Assembly (NCBI GenBank): GCA_021647375.1
Contig: JAKIUV010000020.1
Span: forward strand, 1-33,179
Length of the DNA stretch: 33,179 nucleotides
Direction of reading: 5' to 3'
Origin: Robiginitomaculum sp.
Lineage (GTDB): Bacteria > Pseudomonadota > Alphaproteobacteria > Caulobacterales > Maricaulaceae
Under the pieces are notes generated by a model. That model had not been told where the DNA came from and ran no database searches. It saw nothing but the letters and a program-made list of their open reading frames with translations. The position numbers and the translations under genes are program-made. This document shows positions 23,097 to 31,074 of the stretch, one piece after another. Within the stretch, counting starts at the first letter, position 1; every line of letters begins with the position of its first letter.

Positions 23097-25793
23097 ATGA
23101 GAACACTTAATCTAAAAACACAATTGGCGCTTAGCGTTTCAGCACTGATGCTGGTCGGTAATGTCAGTATAGCTTCGTTCGCGCAAGAAGGCGCAAATGT
23201 TGCTGACGAAGTTATTTCAACAGGTACACGCCGCAAAGCGCGTTCCGCAGCAGATACACCGGCGCCTGTCGATGTGATCTCTGGCGACGAGTTTGTAAAC
23301 AACGCTTCTTCCGATATTGGCGATTTATTGCGGACAGCTGTTCCTTCCTTTAATGTCAATGCGCAACCTATCTCTGATGCGGCGACGATTATCCGCCCGG
23401 CTAACTTGCGCGGACTATCTCCTGATAACACTCTGGTTCTTTTGAACGGCAAACGCCGTCACCGTGGTTCCGTTATTTCATTCCTTGGCGGCGGCATTTC
23501 TGATGGCGCTCAAGGTGTAGATATTGGTGTTATGCCAGCCATCGGTCTGAAGCAGGTTGAAATTCTCCGCGACGGTGCATCCTCACAATATGGTTCTGAT
23601 GCTATTGCTGGTGTGATGAACTTTATTCTTAAAGATGCTTCCGAAGGCGCAACTGTTGAAGTTAAATACGGTTCCACCTATGCAGGCGACGGCGACAATT
23701 ACCGGATTTCCGGCAATATCGGCCTACCGCTCGGCGAGAATGGTTTTGTCAATATCTCTGCTGAATACGGTGCAAGCGACGGTACATTCCGCGCGGTTCA
23801 ACGTGGTGATGCGGCGAATTTGATTGCCAATGGTTTCCCGGTTAACGACATTAGCGTCAATACCGTGACCACAGATTTCGTTCAATATTGGGGTGCGCCT
23901 GATGTGAAGGATGATATTAAATTATTTGTCAATACAGGTATTGAGCTTACTGAAAGCGTCGAAGCCTATGCATTCGGTAACTATGCTACACGTAATGTTG
24001 AAGGCGGTTTCTTCTTCCGTAACCCAACCAATCGCGGCGGTGTGTTCCGCGGCCCTGTTGTTGGTGGTCTGGCCACATTGCGGACTTTGGATTTAACTGA
24101 TAATGACGGTATACCTTGCCCGGTTGTGACAATTACCGATACAGACGGCGATGGCAATCTGGATACATACGACCCTGCTGGTTTCGCAGCGTTGCAAGCG
24201 GATCCAAATTGTGCCAGTTTTGCAGACCTATTCCCCGGCGGTTTTGTACCGCGCTTTGGTGGTGACAACAGAGACGTTGCTTTCACGGGCGGTATTCGCG
24301 GAGAATTAGAAATCGGTAGCGGTTTGGGCTACGATATTAGTGGTTCATACGGTAGTAACAAAACCGAATTCTTTATCCGCAACACTATTAACGCGTCATT
24401 GGGTCTGGCTACGCCAACATCCTTTGTACCAGGTGCATATGAGCAAATAGAAACTGCGTTCAATCTTGATTTAAACTACGGTGTACCAGTTAGTGGTTGG
24501 GCGTCTGATTTGAATGTTGCGGCCGGTTTTGAGTGGCGCGACGAGCAATTTGACATCACTGCTGGTGATCCTGCGTCATTTGCTTTGGGTCCATTTGCGA
24601 CGCCGTCAGTTGATTATCCGACTGGCCAAGGCTTCTCGTCTAGCTCAAACGGATTTGGTGGCTTCAACAGAAGCACATCCAACTCCCAAGGTAATATTGC
24701 CATTTACGGCGAATTGGAAGCGGACATTACCGATGCTTTCACTTTACAAGCAGCGCTTCGTTGGGAAGATTATGATTCCTTTGGCCAAACAACCAACTGG
24801 AAAATTGGTGCTTTGTATAAATTGACAGACAGTGTGCGTGTACGTGGTACTTATTCGACAGGCTTCCATGCGCCAACCGCTGGTCAAGCCAATGTGGTGA
24901 ATGTAACAACCGCATTTGACGCGCAAGGCGAATTGGCCGATCAAGGTACTATCCCGCTTAGTTCTGTTCCTGGCACATTTATCAACAACGCCTTGGGTAA
25001 TCGTTTTTCCTTAGGGCCTGAAACTGCCAACAACCTGTCTTTGGGCGTTGCCTTTGATACTGGTGCGATGTCTTGGACTGTTGATTACTACAATATTCAA
25101 GTGGACGACCGGATTGCGATTACTGACCAGCAAGATTTCCGCGGACTCTTGGTTCAGCACGGTATTGACGCTGGTGTTTTTGCGGTCGATCCTGGCACAA
25201 CGACTAGCCAAGTTCTCAATGCTGTCAACGGTTCGACTGCTAACGGTTTCACCGTGAACGCGGCTGATTTTGCCGGATTTGAAGACCTGATCACAGCGGC
25301 TTTCTTTGCTAATGATTTTGATACCAAAACAACCGGTTTCGACATTGTTGGTCGGATGCCATTTGATATTGGTGCCGGTACCTCATCCCTGTCTATTGCG
25401 GCGAATTACAACAACACTACGGTAACACGCCGTGGTAATCTAGGTAATCAGCGCTTGCAGGCTCTTGAAGAGCAATTGCCGAACTGGAAAGGCAATATTG
25501 CGTTCAACCACGAACAGGGTATCTGGCGTGGTTTGGCTCGGGTTAACTATTTTGGCCCTTGGACAGATTCGGGTAATGGCGGCACACAAATCGGTGGTGA
25601 ATTTACCATCGATGCCGAGCTTGGTGCTCAGGTCATGGAAAATGTTGAAGTTATCTTCGGTGTTGCCAATGCATTTGACAATTATCCAGACGAAAACCCA
25701 GGACAGTTGAACATTGGCCAGCTTTATCCTGAAAGCTCACCAATGGGCTTTAACGGTGGTTCATATTACGCCAAATTGCGCATCACTTACTAA
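23097..25793 (+). CDS. TonB-dependent outer-membrane receptor
   Basis: An 898-residue outer-membrane active transporter. A signal peptide (cleavage near SFAQEG) leads to a plug domain with the TonB-box-like EVISTGTRR, the plug signature (LRGLSPDNTLVLLNGKRRH), and EILRDGASSQYGSDAIAGVMNF. The barrel ends with the family's C-terminal beta strand (SYYAKLRITY, aromatic last residue). The plug type resembles Cirhin/OMP-receptor families of Sphingomonadales and Caulobacterales, where substrates are often unknown. An extracellular-loop-like stretch has DTDGDGNLDTYD (~346-357), a DxDxDG calcium-binding pattern. I prefer ATG 23097 (GGGGA 9 nt upstream) over 23082. A strong terminator follows. No transporter or regulator partner is adjacent. 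Confidence 0.94.
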   Translation: MRTLNLKTQLALSVSALMLVGNVSIASFAQEGANVADEVISTGTRRKARSAADTPAPVDVISGDEFVNNASSDIGDLLRTAVPSFNVNAQPISDAATIIRPANLRGLSPDNTLVLLNGKRRHRGSVISFLGGGISDGAQGVDIGVMPAIGLKQVEILRDGASSQYGSDAIAGVMNFILKDASEGATVEVKYGSTYAGDGDNYRISGNIGLPLGENGFVNISAEYGASDGTFRAVQRGDAANLIANGFPVNDISVNTVTTDFVQYWGAPDVKDDIKLFVNTGIELTESVEAYAFGNYATRNVEGGFFFRNPTNRGGVFRGPVVGGLATLRTLDLTDNDGIPCPVVTITDTDGDGNLDTYDPAGFAALQADPNCASFADLFPGGFVPRFGGDNRDVAFTGGIRGELEIGSGLGYDISGSYGSNKTEFFIRNTINASLGLATPTSFVPGAYEQIETAFNLDLNYGVPVSGWASDLNVAAGFEWRDEQFDITAGDPASFALGPFATPSVDYPTGQGFSSSSNGFGGFNRSTSNSQGNIAIYGELEADITDAFTLQAALRWEDYDSFGQTTNWKIGALYKLTDSVRVRGTYSTGFHAPTAGQANVVNVTTAFDAQGELADQGTIPLSSVPGTFINNALGNRFSLGPETANNLSLGVAFDTGAMSWTVDYYNIQVDDRIAITDQQDFRGLLVQHGIDAGVFAVDPGTTTSQVLNAVNGSTANGFTVNAADFAGFEDLITAAFFANDFDTKTTGFDIVGRMPFDIGAGTSSLSIAANYNNTTVTRRGNLGNQRLQALEEQLPNWKGNIAFNHEQGIWRGLARVNYFGPWTDSGNGGTQIGGEFTIDAELGAQVMENVEVIFGVANAFDNYPDENPGQLNIGQLYPESSPMGFNGGSYYAKLRITY

Positions 25794-25816
25794 GCGCCAT
25801 TTAAGCTAAAAACTAT

Positions 25817-25849
25817 AACGCCTCCGGTTTTCACCGGGGGCGTTTTTTT
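25817..25849 (+). terminator. Rho-independent terminator of the TonB-dependent receptor gene
   Basis: A strong GC-rich stem (AACGCCTCCGG with CCGGGGGCGTT, one G-T wobble) and a 5-nt loop are followed directly by seven T, 24 bases beyond the receptor's stop codon. Confidence 0.92.
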
Positions 25850-25900
25850 ATGGGGGTGTTTTTGTTTGTACCATAGACAAATCTGCCCTATGGGTTTTCC

Positions 25901-26527
25901 ATGCAAACCGAAATTTTTATTGCCTATATTCTTACTGTCCTCGCGCTGATGAGCACGCCGGGGCCGAGCCATCTTTTGATGTTGAGCAATTCTGCGGCCA
26001 ACGGATTTCAACGCTCACTTGCGACGGCGGCGGGGGATCTCAGTGCAAATATGTTACAAATGTTGGCGGCGGGTCTCGGGGTTTCCGCGCTCATCATGGC
26101 TGCGCCCAAAGCATTTATTGCTATTAAGATCGCGGGCGTACTTTATCTTGCTTGGCTCGGTATTCAGATGTTGCGAAAGTCCTTTAAGCCAAGACAGGCA
26201 GAGATAAATGCGCCGCGCACCAGCCTTAAGGTGCTGTACTTGCAAGGCTTCATCACTTCGGCCACGAACCCGAAAGCTGTGGTGTTTTTTGCAGCACTTT
26301 TCCCGCAATTCATTTTGGACAGCACAGCATTTTGGCCGCAATTCCTGCTGCTTAGCGCCGCATACATTGTTATAGATGGAGCATTCTTAAGTGTCTACGG
26401 TTTTACCGCTTCGCGCTTGCGCAAGTTTACAGCCTCTAATGCATCACGGTGGATAGACCGCCTGGGCGGTATCGGTATTTTGATTGCAGCGGTATTGCTG
26501 GGTTTAAAAACTATGCCGCGTCCTTGA
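25901..26527 (+). CDS. LysE/RhtB family amino-acid exporter
   Basis: A 208-residue inner-membrane protein with six hydrophobic segments, the usual size for LysE/RhtB exporters, which release excess amino acids or homoserine lactones. The first helix carries the family signature LTVLALMSTPGPSHLLMLSNSAANG (the Pro-Gly-Pro turn), then GDLSANMLQMLAAGLG, and the second half has the repeat-like FITSATNPKAVVFFAALFPQF. The substrate is not predictable. The ribosome site is weak (TATGGGTTTTCC before the ATG). It sits alone between the receptor's terminator and the fadJ-like gene. Confidence 0.92.
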   Translation: MQTEIFIAYILTVLALMSTPGPSHLLMLSNSAANGFQRSLATAAGDLSANMLQMLAAGLGVSALIMAAPKAFIAIKIAGVLYLAWLGIQMLRKSFKPRQAEINAPRTSLKVLYLQGFITSATNPKAVVFFAALFPQFILDSTAFWPQFLLLSAAYIVIDGAFLSVYGFTASRLRKFTASNASRWIDRLGGIGILIAAVLLGLKTMPRP

Positions 26528-26551
26528 TGCTAAAAAATGAGCCAAAAAATT

Positions 26552-26579
26552 GGGTAGGGCGCTTTGCGGCGCTCTACCC
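26552..26579. terminator. inverted repeat after the LysE gene
   Basis: GGGTAGGGCGC and GCGCTCTACCC pair over 11 bp (one G-T) around a 6-nt loop, 24 bases past the exporter's stop. On the plus strand it lacks a following T-run, but on the minus strand it is followed by AATTTTTT. It most likely ends exporter mRNA; no minus gene needs it. Confidence 0.55.
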
Positions 26580-26730
26580 TCCTATCAGCACAGGTGATGT
26601 GGGCACATGCGCATCAAGAATTCTGCCTCCCTACAATAGCAAAACGGCAAAATAAATCAATATGCATTGAAAAAATGTTTCTTGCGGCTTGCGTGCGGAC
26701 TATAGTGCGAGAAAATTCATAGGCAAAAAT

Positions 26731-28809
26731 ATGACAGTGACAATAAAAGCTCAGGGCAATATCGCGGTGATAACAATCGATAATCCACCCGTGAACGCCC
26801 TATCGGCTCATGTCCGTGCAGGGTTGGTTAAGGCGGTTGAGCAGATAGATGCCGATAATAACATTGATGGCGCCGTGCTTACGAGTGCAGGCAGAATATT
26901 CATTGGCGGCGCGGACATCAAAGAATTTGGCAAACCGTCGCAACAGCCGTTCCTCCCTGACGTTATCGCCGCTCTCGAAAATTGCCGTGTCCCAACCGTG
27001 GCGGCTATCAATGGTGCGGCGCTCGGCGGCGGGCTTGAGGTGGCGCTCGGTTGTCGGTTCCGTGTCGCAGGGCCAGATGCAAAATGCGGCTTGCCCGAAG
27101 TACATCTCGGCTTGATACCGGGCGCAGGCGGCACCCAAAGGCTACCGCGCCTCGTTGGTGCGGTGAAGGCGGGCGAAATGGTTACGTCCGGCAAGCCGCT
27201 CAGTGCAGATAAGGCTCTAGCGGCGGGCGTGGTCGATGCCGTGTTTGCAGATGAATTGCTAGAAAATGCTACGGCTTTTTTACAAGATAAACTAGCTGCC
27301 GGAGATATGGGCGTAGGGCTAAGCACAGTCACAACGCTACCCAATTGGGACGCCGGACAATTTGCAAAACTGGAAGCAAAAACCAAAGCCCGCGCCCGTG
27401 GGCAGTTGTCCCCGGTAAAAGCTTTGGAGGCCGCGCGGGCAGCACAGGAGCTATCGTTCACGGACGGTCTCAAACGCGAGCGGGAAATTTTCATGGAGTG
27501 CATGAACAGCCCCCAGCGCGCCGGGCTTATCCACGCATTTTTCGCCCAAAGGCAAGTGGCGAAAGTCCCCGGTTTGGATATGACCAAGACCCGCCCTATA
27601 AAAACCGTTAGCATTTTAGGCGCAGGCACTATGGGGGTCGGCATTAGTTTGGCCTTTTTGGCGGGTGGATATTCTGTTGGCCTGTTCGATATTAATCAGG
27701 AGGCTCAGGAGGCGGGGCTAAACCGTATCGTTAAAACTTTGCAGTCTAATCTGTCCAAAGGCAGGATTACGGCAAAGAATATGGAGGCGCAAATAGGCAG
27801 GCTTTCTACCGTGTTTGACATGCAAGACCTTTCAAACTCTGATTTAATCATCGAGGCCGCTACAGAAAATCTAGCGGTGAAAAAATCCATTTTTCGCGAC
27901 CTTGACCGCATCGCCAAGCCGGGTGCTATTTTGGCCACCAATACGTCTTACCTGGACATCAATATTCTGGCGCGGGAAACCAATCGCCCTAGCGATGTTA
28001 TTGGTATGCATTTTTTCTCCCCCGCCAATATTATGAAACTCCTAGAGGTGGTGCGCACAGATACCGTTAGCGACGAAGTGCTGGCGACCGTCATGAGCTT
28101 GGGCAAAACCATAGGCAAGATCAATGTGCTGTCCGGGGTTTGCGATGGTTTTATTGGTAACCGTATCTTAAAAGCTTACCGCAAGCAGGCCGATTATATG
28201 GTCGAAGACGGGGCGGAACCGCAAGATATAGACCGGGCTATGAAAGCTTTCGGCATGGCCATGGGGCCGTTCGCGGTGTCCGATTTGGCGGGCATAGATA
28301 TTGGCTATTTCAACCGGAGGCGCGAAGACGATGCGCGGCCAAAGGCGGAGCGCTATTCCCGCATAGCCGACTTACTTTACGAACAAGGCAGGCTCGGACA
28401 GAAATCAGGCGCCGGATATTACCGCTATGAAGACGGTTCCCGCACACCCATTATCGACCCGGTTACCACCGAAATTATTGCCGCAGAGCGCGCACGTCTC
28501 GGCATTACGCCCCGCACTTTTACGGACGGTGAAATCCGCGAGCGCATCCTCTATGCCATGATAAATGAGGGTGCAAGAATTCTGGACGAAGGGATAGCCG
28601 CCCGCGCCCTCGATATAGATATGGTCTATATCCACGGCTACGGCTTCCCGGCCTATCACGGTGGCCCCATGTTCTATGCGGATACTATAGGCACGAAGGC
28701 GGTATACAAGAAAGTTGAAGAGTTCGCCAAAGACGACCCTTATGCTTGGCAAGCCGCACCCCTGCTCAAGAACCTCGCTGAGACGGGTGGGACGTTTAAG
28801 GGGTCATAA
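26731..28809 (+). CDS. fadJ: bifunctional enoyl-CoA hydratase / 3-hydroxyacyl-CoA dehydrogenase
   Basis: A 692-residue trifunctional-type beta-oxidation enzyme. Residues 1-~190 are crotonase: oxyanion-hole blocks GGADIKEFG and AALGGGLEVALGCRFRVAG, with catalytic Glu in LPEVHLGLIPGAGGTQRLPRL (~122). About 290-470 is the NAD-binding 3-hydroxyacyl-CoA dehydrogenase part (ILGAGTMGVGISLAFLAGGY) with the catalytic His in GMHFFSPANIMKLLEVV (~425), then the C-terminal dimerisation domains (FIGNRILKAYRKQADYMVE). The ~700 residue length and lack of a thiolase neighbour fit FadJ-type or peroxisomal-type proteins; I use the symbol loosely. Start ATG 26731 gives the conventional short N-terminus. No fadA or regulator is adjacent; a fabA-fabB pair follows, so degradation and synthesis genes are side by side. 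Confidence 0.92.
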   Translation: MTVTIKAQGNIAVITIDNPPVNALSAHVRAGLVKAVEQIDADNNIDGAVLTSAGRIFIGGADIKEFGKPSQQPFLPDVIAALENCRVPTVAAINGAALGGGLEVALGCRFRVAGPDAKCGLPEVHLGLIPGAGGTQRLPRLVGAVKAGEMVTSGKPLSADKALAAGVVDAVFADELLENATAFLQDKLAAGDMGVGLSTVTTLPNWDAGQFAKLEAKTKARARGQLSPVKALEAARAAQELSFTDGLKREREIFMECMNSPQRAGLIHAFFAQRQVAKVPGLDMTKTRPIKTVSILGAGTMGVGISLAFLAGGYSVGLFDINQEAQEAGLNRIVKTLQSNLSKGRITAKNMEAQIGRLSTVFDMQDLSNSDLIIEAATENLAVKKSIFRDLDRIAKPGAILATNTSYLDINILARETNRPSDVIGMHFFSPANIMKLLEVVRTDTVSDEVLATVMSLGKTIGKINVLSGVCDGFIGNRILKAYRKQADYMVEDGAEPQDIDRAMKAFGMAMGPFAVSDLAGIDIGYFNRRREDDARPKAERYSRIADLLYEQGRLGQKSGAGYYRYEDGSRTPIIDPVTTEIIAAERARLGITPRTFTDGEIRERILYAMINEGARILDEGIAARALDIDMVYIHGYGFPAYHGGPMFYADTIGTKAVYKKVEEFAKDDPYAWQAAPLLKNLAETGGTFKGS

Positions 28810-29003
28810 ATTTCAACCATCAATGTGATTCCAAATGAACGCAAACCGCTCTAGTGCCACCATTTTTGTAGTATGGGACTATATCTGGCGTCATAATAAA
28901 AGAACGAAAACCAAACTAAACCAAGCACCACCCTCACAATTCTCTTGAAGCACCGCGCCCTGTCGCTTACCCTTATGCTCAAATTTACATGAATGGTGTT
29001 TCT

Positions 29004-29510
29004 ATGATAAAAATTCAATCCAGCTATGATTATGACGACCTGATAATTTCGGGCGAAGAAAGCTTGTTCGGGGACGGCAATGCGCAATTGCCTGCGCCGC
29101 CTATGTTAATGTTTGACCGTATCACCGAAATTAATGATACAGGTGGAGAGTTTGGCAAAGGCCTGATCACGGCTGAACTTGATGTTCATCCAGATCTTTG
29201 GTTTTTTGGCTGTCATTTTAAAGGTGACCCTGTCATGCCTGGCTGTCTTGGTCTTGATGCGATGTGGCAGTTAGTTGGGTTTTTTCTAGGCTGGGGTGGT
29301 GCGCCAGGCAAAGGTCGCGCTCTTGGAGTTGGTGATTTAAAATTTACAGGCCAAGTGACCAATGACATTAAATTGGTAAAATATACGGTAAATATAAAAC
29401 GGGTCATCAAGCGCGGAAATTTGGCTATGGGCATCGCTGACGCCATAATGGAAGGTGACGGGGAAGTGTTTTACAAGGCACAGAAACTACGGGTCGGCGT
29501 TTACGTCTAA
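29004..29510 (+). CDS. fabA: 3-hydroxyacyl-[ACP] dehydratase / isomerase FabA
   Basis: A 168-residue FabA that dehydrates 3-hydroxydecanoyl-ACP and isomerises trans-2- to cis-3-decenoyl-ACP, the branch point to unsaturated fatty acids. The catalytic His71 lies in GCHFKGDPVMPGCLGLDAMWQ and Asp85 in the same block, matching E. coli His70 and Asp84. The N-terminal QSSYDYDDLI ... NAQLPAPPMLMFDRI is also diagnostic. I choose ATG 29004; ATG 28989 adds five residues without a better ribosome site. It lies 37 bases before fabB in one operon. The irr regulator often found upstream in rhizobia is absent. Confidence 0.96.
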   Translation: MIKIQSSYDYDDLIISGEESLFGDGNAQLPAPPMLMFDRITEINDTGGEFGKGLITAELDVHPDLWFFGCHFKGDPVMPGCLGLDAMWQLVGFFLGWGGAPGKGRALGVGDLKFTGQVTNDIKLVKYTVNIKRVIKRGNLAMGIADAIMEGDGEVFYKAQKLRVGVYV

Positions 29511-29547
29511 CCCTGCATTACGAAAGTTCCAAAAAAGGAAATATGTT

Positions 29548-30759
29548 ATGAGAAGAGTTGTCATTACAGGCATGGGCATCGTTTCGTGTATCGGCGATAA
29601 TGTTGCGGAGGTCGCGGCTAGTTTAAAAGCCGGGAAATCGGGCATTCGCGAGGACGCAGACATGGTGGCACGCGGCTTTCGTTCGCAAATTTCCGGTCGG
29701 CCCAGCCTAAACCCCAAAGATCATATTCACAAACGCACATACCGTTTCATGACCGAAACTTCCGGCTGGTCCGGTGTGGCTATGATGCAAGCGATTGAAC
29801 AATCCGGCCTGACCGATGATATGATTTCCAATCCGCGCACGGGTATTATTGCAGGCTCTGGCGGGCCGTCGTCTATGACAATCGTCAAGGCCGCCGACAC
29901 CACCCGCGACAAGGGTGCGCCCAAACGCATTGGCCCGTTCGCGGTTCCCAAGGCTATGTCCTCGACCGTGTCTGCGACCCTCGCAACCCATTTCAAAATC
30001 AAAGGCGTCAACTATTCTATCACGTCGGCCTGTACGACAAGCCTGCACTGTATTGGCTCGGCGGTTGAGCAAATCCAGTGGGGCAAGCAAGACATTATGT
30101 TTGCCGGCGGCGGCGAAGAGCTTGAGTGGACTATGTCCAATCTGTTTGATGCCATGGGTGCCATGTCGAGCAAATATAACGACACACCCGAAACCGCCAG
30201 CCGGGCCTTTGACGTATCGCGCGACGGCTTTGTTATCGCAGGCGGTGCTGGCATGGTGGCTCTGGAAGAATACGAACACGCGAAAAAACGCGGTGCCAAT
30301 ATCCTCGCCGAAGTCACTGGCTACGCCGCAACATCGGACGGCCACGATATGGTCGCCCCAAGCGGCGAAGGCGCAGAGCGTGCTATGCGGCTGGCGCTTG
30401 CAGACGCCGGACACGATGTCTGTTACATAAACCCCCACGCCACGGCGACCCCGGTTGGCGATACGGCGGAATGTGCCGCAATTCACCGGGTGTTCGGTGA
30501 AGACGGCCCCTATATCTCCGCAACCAAATCCATGACCGGACACAGTCTCGGCGGCGCAGGTGTACAAGAAGCCATCTACTCCCTAATCATGATGAGGGAC
30601 GGCTTCATCGCCCCGTCTATAAACATAACAGAACTAGACCCGGAAATTCCACCTCTCAATATTGTGCAAGAAACAAAAGACCACAAAATAAAAGCTTTCA
30701 TGAGTAACAGTTTCGGCTTCGGCGGCACCAATGGGTCGGTTATAATGCGGCGGGTTTAG
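29548..30759 (+). CDS. fabB: beta-ketoacyl-ACP synthase I FabB
   Basis: A 403-residue KAS I that elongates cis-3-decenoyl-ACP, completing the unsaturated branch opened by FabA. The nucleophile Cys162 sits in SACTTSLHCIG, and the two catalytic His in NPHATATPVGD (~297) and KSMTGHSLGGAG (~332). The protein ends FGFGGTNGSVIMRR, as in the family. AAGGA lies 8 nt before the ATG at 29548. Genuine FabB rather than FabF is supported by the pairing with fabA and the SACTTS motif. It closes the fab operon; enoyl reductase fabI, often third, is not present. The AT-rich peptide cassette begins immediately downstream. Confidence 0.96.
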   Translation: MRRVVITGMGIVSCIGDNVAEVAASLKAGKSGIREDADMVARGFRSQISGRPSLNPKDHIHKRTYRFMTETSGWSGVAMMQAIEQSGLTDDMISNPRTGIIAGSGGPSSMTIVKAADTTRDKGAPKRIGPFAVPKAMSSTVSATLATHFKIKGVNYSITSACTTSLHCIGSAVEQIQWGKQDIMFAGGGEELEWTMSNLFDAMGAMSSKYNDTPETASRAFDVSRDGFVIAGGAGMVALEEYEHAKKRGANILAEVTGYAATSDGHDMVAPSGEGAERAMRLALADAGHDVCYINPHATATPVGDTAECAAIHRVFGEDGPYISATKSMTGHSLGGAGVQEAIYSLIMMRDGFIAPSINITELDPEIPPLNIVQETKDHKIKAFMSNSFGFGGTNGSVIMRRV

Positions 30760-30800
30760 GGATGCGCCTTGCAGGTAATTTCTAAATTACAACTTCGCGC

Positions 30801-30829
30801 TTGACTCTCTCTCTCTCTAGTTATGGTTA
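30801..30829 (+). promoter_or_regulatory. candidate promoter with a (CT)7 tract
   Basis: TTGACT (30801-30806) is a good -35 hexamer and runs into seven CT units (30805-30818). TATGGT or TGGTTA at 30822-30829 could be the -10, with 15 to 17 nt spacing depending on register. The tract lies exactly in the spacer, so a gain or loss of CT would change promoter spacing. The assignment is tentative. Confidence 0.4.
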
Positions 30830-30846
30830 ATTCTCGTTAACCATAA
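30821..30846. promoter_or_regulatory. perfect 10-bp inverted repeat, operator-like (site 1)
   Basis: TTATGGTTAA and TTAACCATAA flank a 6-nt centre (TTCTCG). The repeat lies 38 nt before the small-peptide start, over or just after the candidate -10. It shares its GGTTA half-site with a second palindrome 20 nt further on, which suggests a dimeric repressor or activator; a short RNA hairpin is the alternative. Confidence 0.6.
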
Positions 30847-30850
30847 AGTG

Positions 30851-30867
30851 GGTTATCGTATTTAACC
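30851..30867. promoter_or_regulatory. second GGTTA palindrome (site 2)
   Basis: GGTTA and TAACC separated by 7 nt, only 6 nt ahead of the ribosome site AAGGAG (30873-30878) of the 39-codon gene. Same half-site as site 1 with 8-nt gap. Two similar sites in tandem are typical of a cooperative operator; no regulator gene is in the window. Confidence 0.45.
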
Positions 30868-30884
30868 TTAACAAGGAGAGTAAA

Positions 30885-31004
30885 ATGACATCTAACAAAA
30901 AACTGAAAATGGATGATTTGGAAATAACGGTAATGCCAGCGGCGTCGAGCAGTGTGATTTATCCGTGGGGCGCGATTGCTATTGCAACAATTATTATTAT
31001 TAAA
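30885..31004 (+). CDS. 39-residue peptide, Cys/Tyr-rich C-terminus, candidate RiPP-type precursor
   Basis: ATG at 30885 is preceded by AAGGAG with 6 nt spacing, the strongest ribosome site in this part of the window, so translation is likely despite the tiny size. The first ~30 residues look leader-like: Lys-rich start, acidic patch (KMDDLEITVMP), then Ala/Ser and hydrophobic residues. The last eleven are GRDCYCNNYYY, with two Cys, two Asn and four Tyr, a composition favouring modification or cross-linking. There is no signal peptide and no membrane helix. A perfect stem-loop follows the gene, then two genes of unknown function on the same strand. This is the arrangement of ribosomally made, enzymatically modified peptide (RiPP) loci. 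It could instead be a small toxin or a metal-binding peptide. I recognise no named family. Confidence 0.65.
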
Positions 31005-31024
31005 ACTGTATAATAATGCAATCT

Positions 31025-31057
31025 GAAAACGCATGGAACGGCATAACATGCGTTTTC
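31025..31057 (+). terminator. 11-bp stem-loop between the peptide gene and downstream genes
   Basis: GAAAACGCATG (31025-31035) and CATGCGTTTTC (31047-31057) pair perfectly around an 11-nt loop. The T-run is inside the stem and only ACTTT follows, so termination is probably partial. It would make the peptide message more abundant than that of the two genes after it, as is common behind precursor-peptide genes. The loop overlaps an alternative, unlikely ATG of the next gene. Confidence 0.6.
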
Positions 31058-31074
31058 ACTTTCAGGGGAATTTT

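Noticed and set aside
26808..27644. Minus-strand 278-residue ORF inside the fadJ-like gene
   Set aside because: Antisense shadow; the plus frame carries the crotonase and dehydrogenase motifs.
29707..30567. Minus-strand 286-residue ORF inside fabB
   Set aside because: Antisense shadow of a highly conserved KAS I gene; no ribosome site or family resemblance.
30837..31049. Minus-strand 70-residue ORF over the peptide gene
   Set aside because: No ribosome site, and it runs through both palindromes and the stem-loop; the plus-strand 39-codon gene has a perfect ribosome site.
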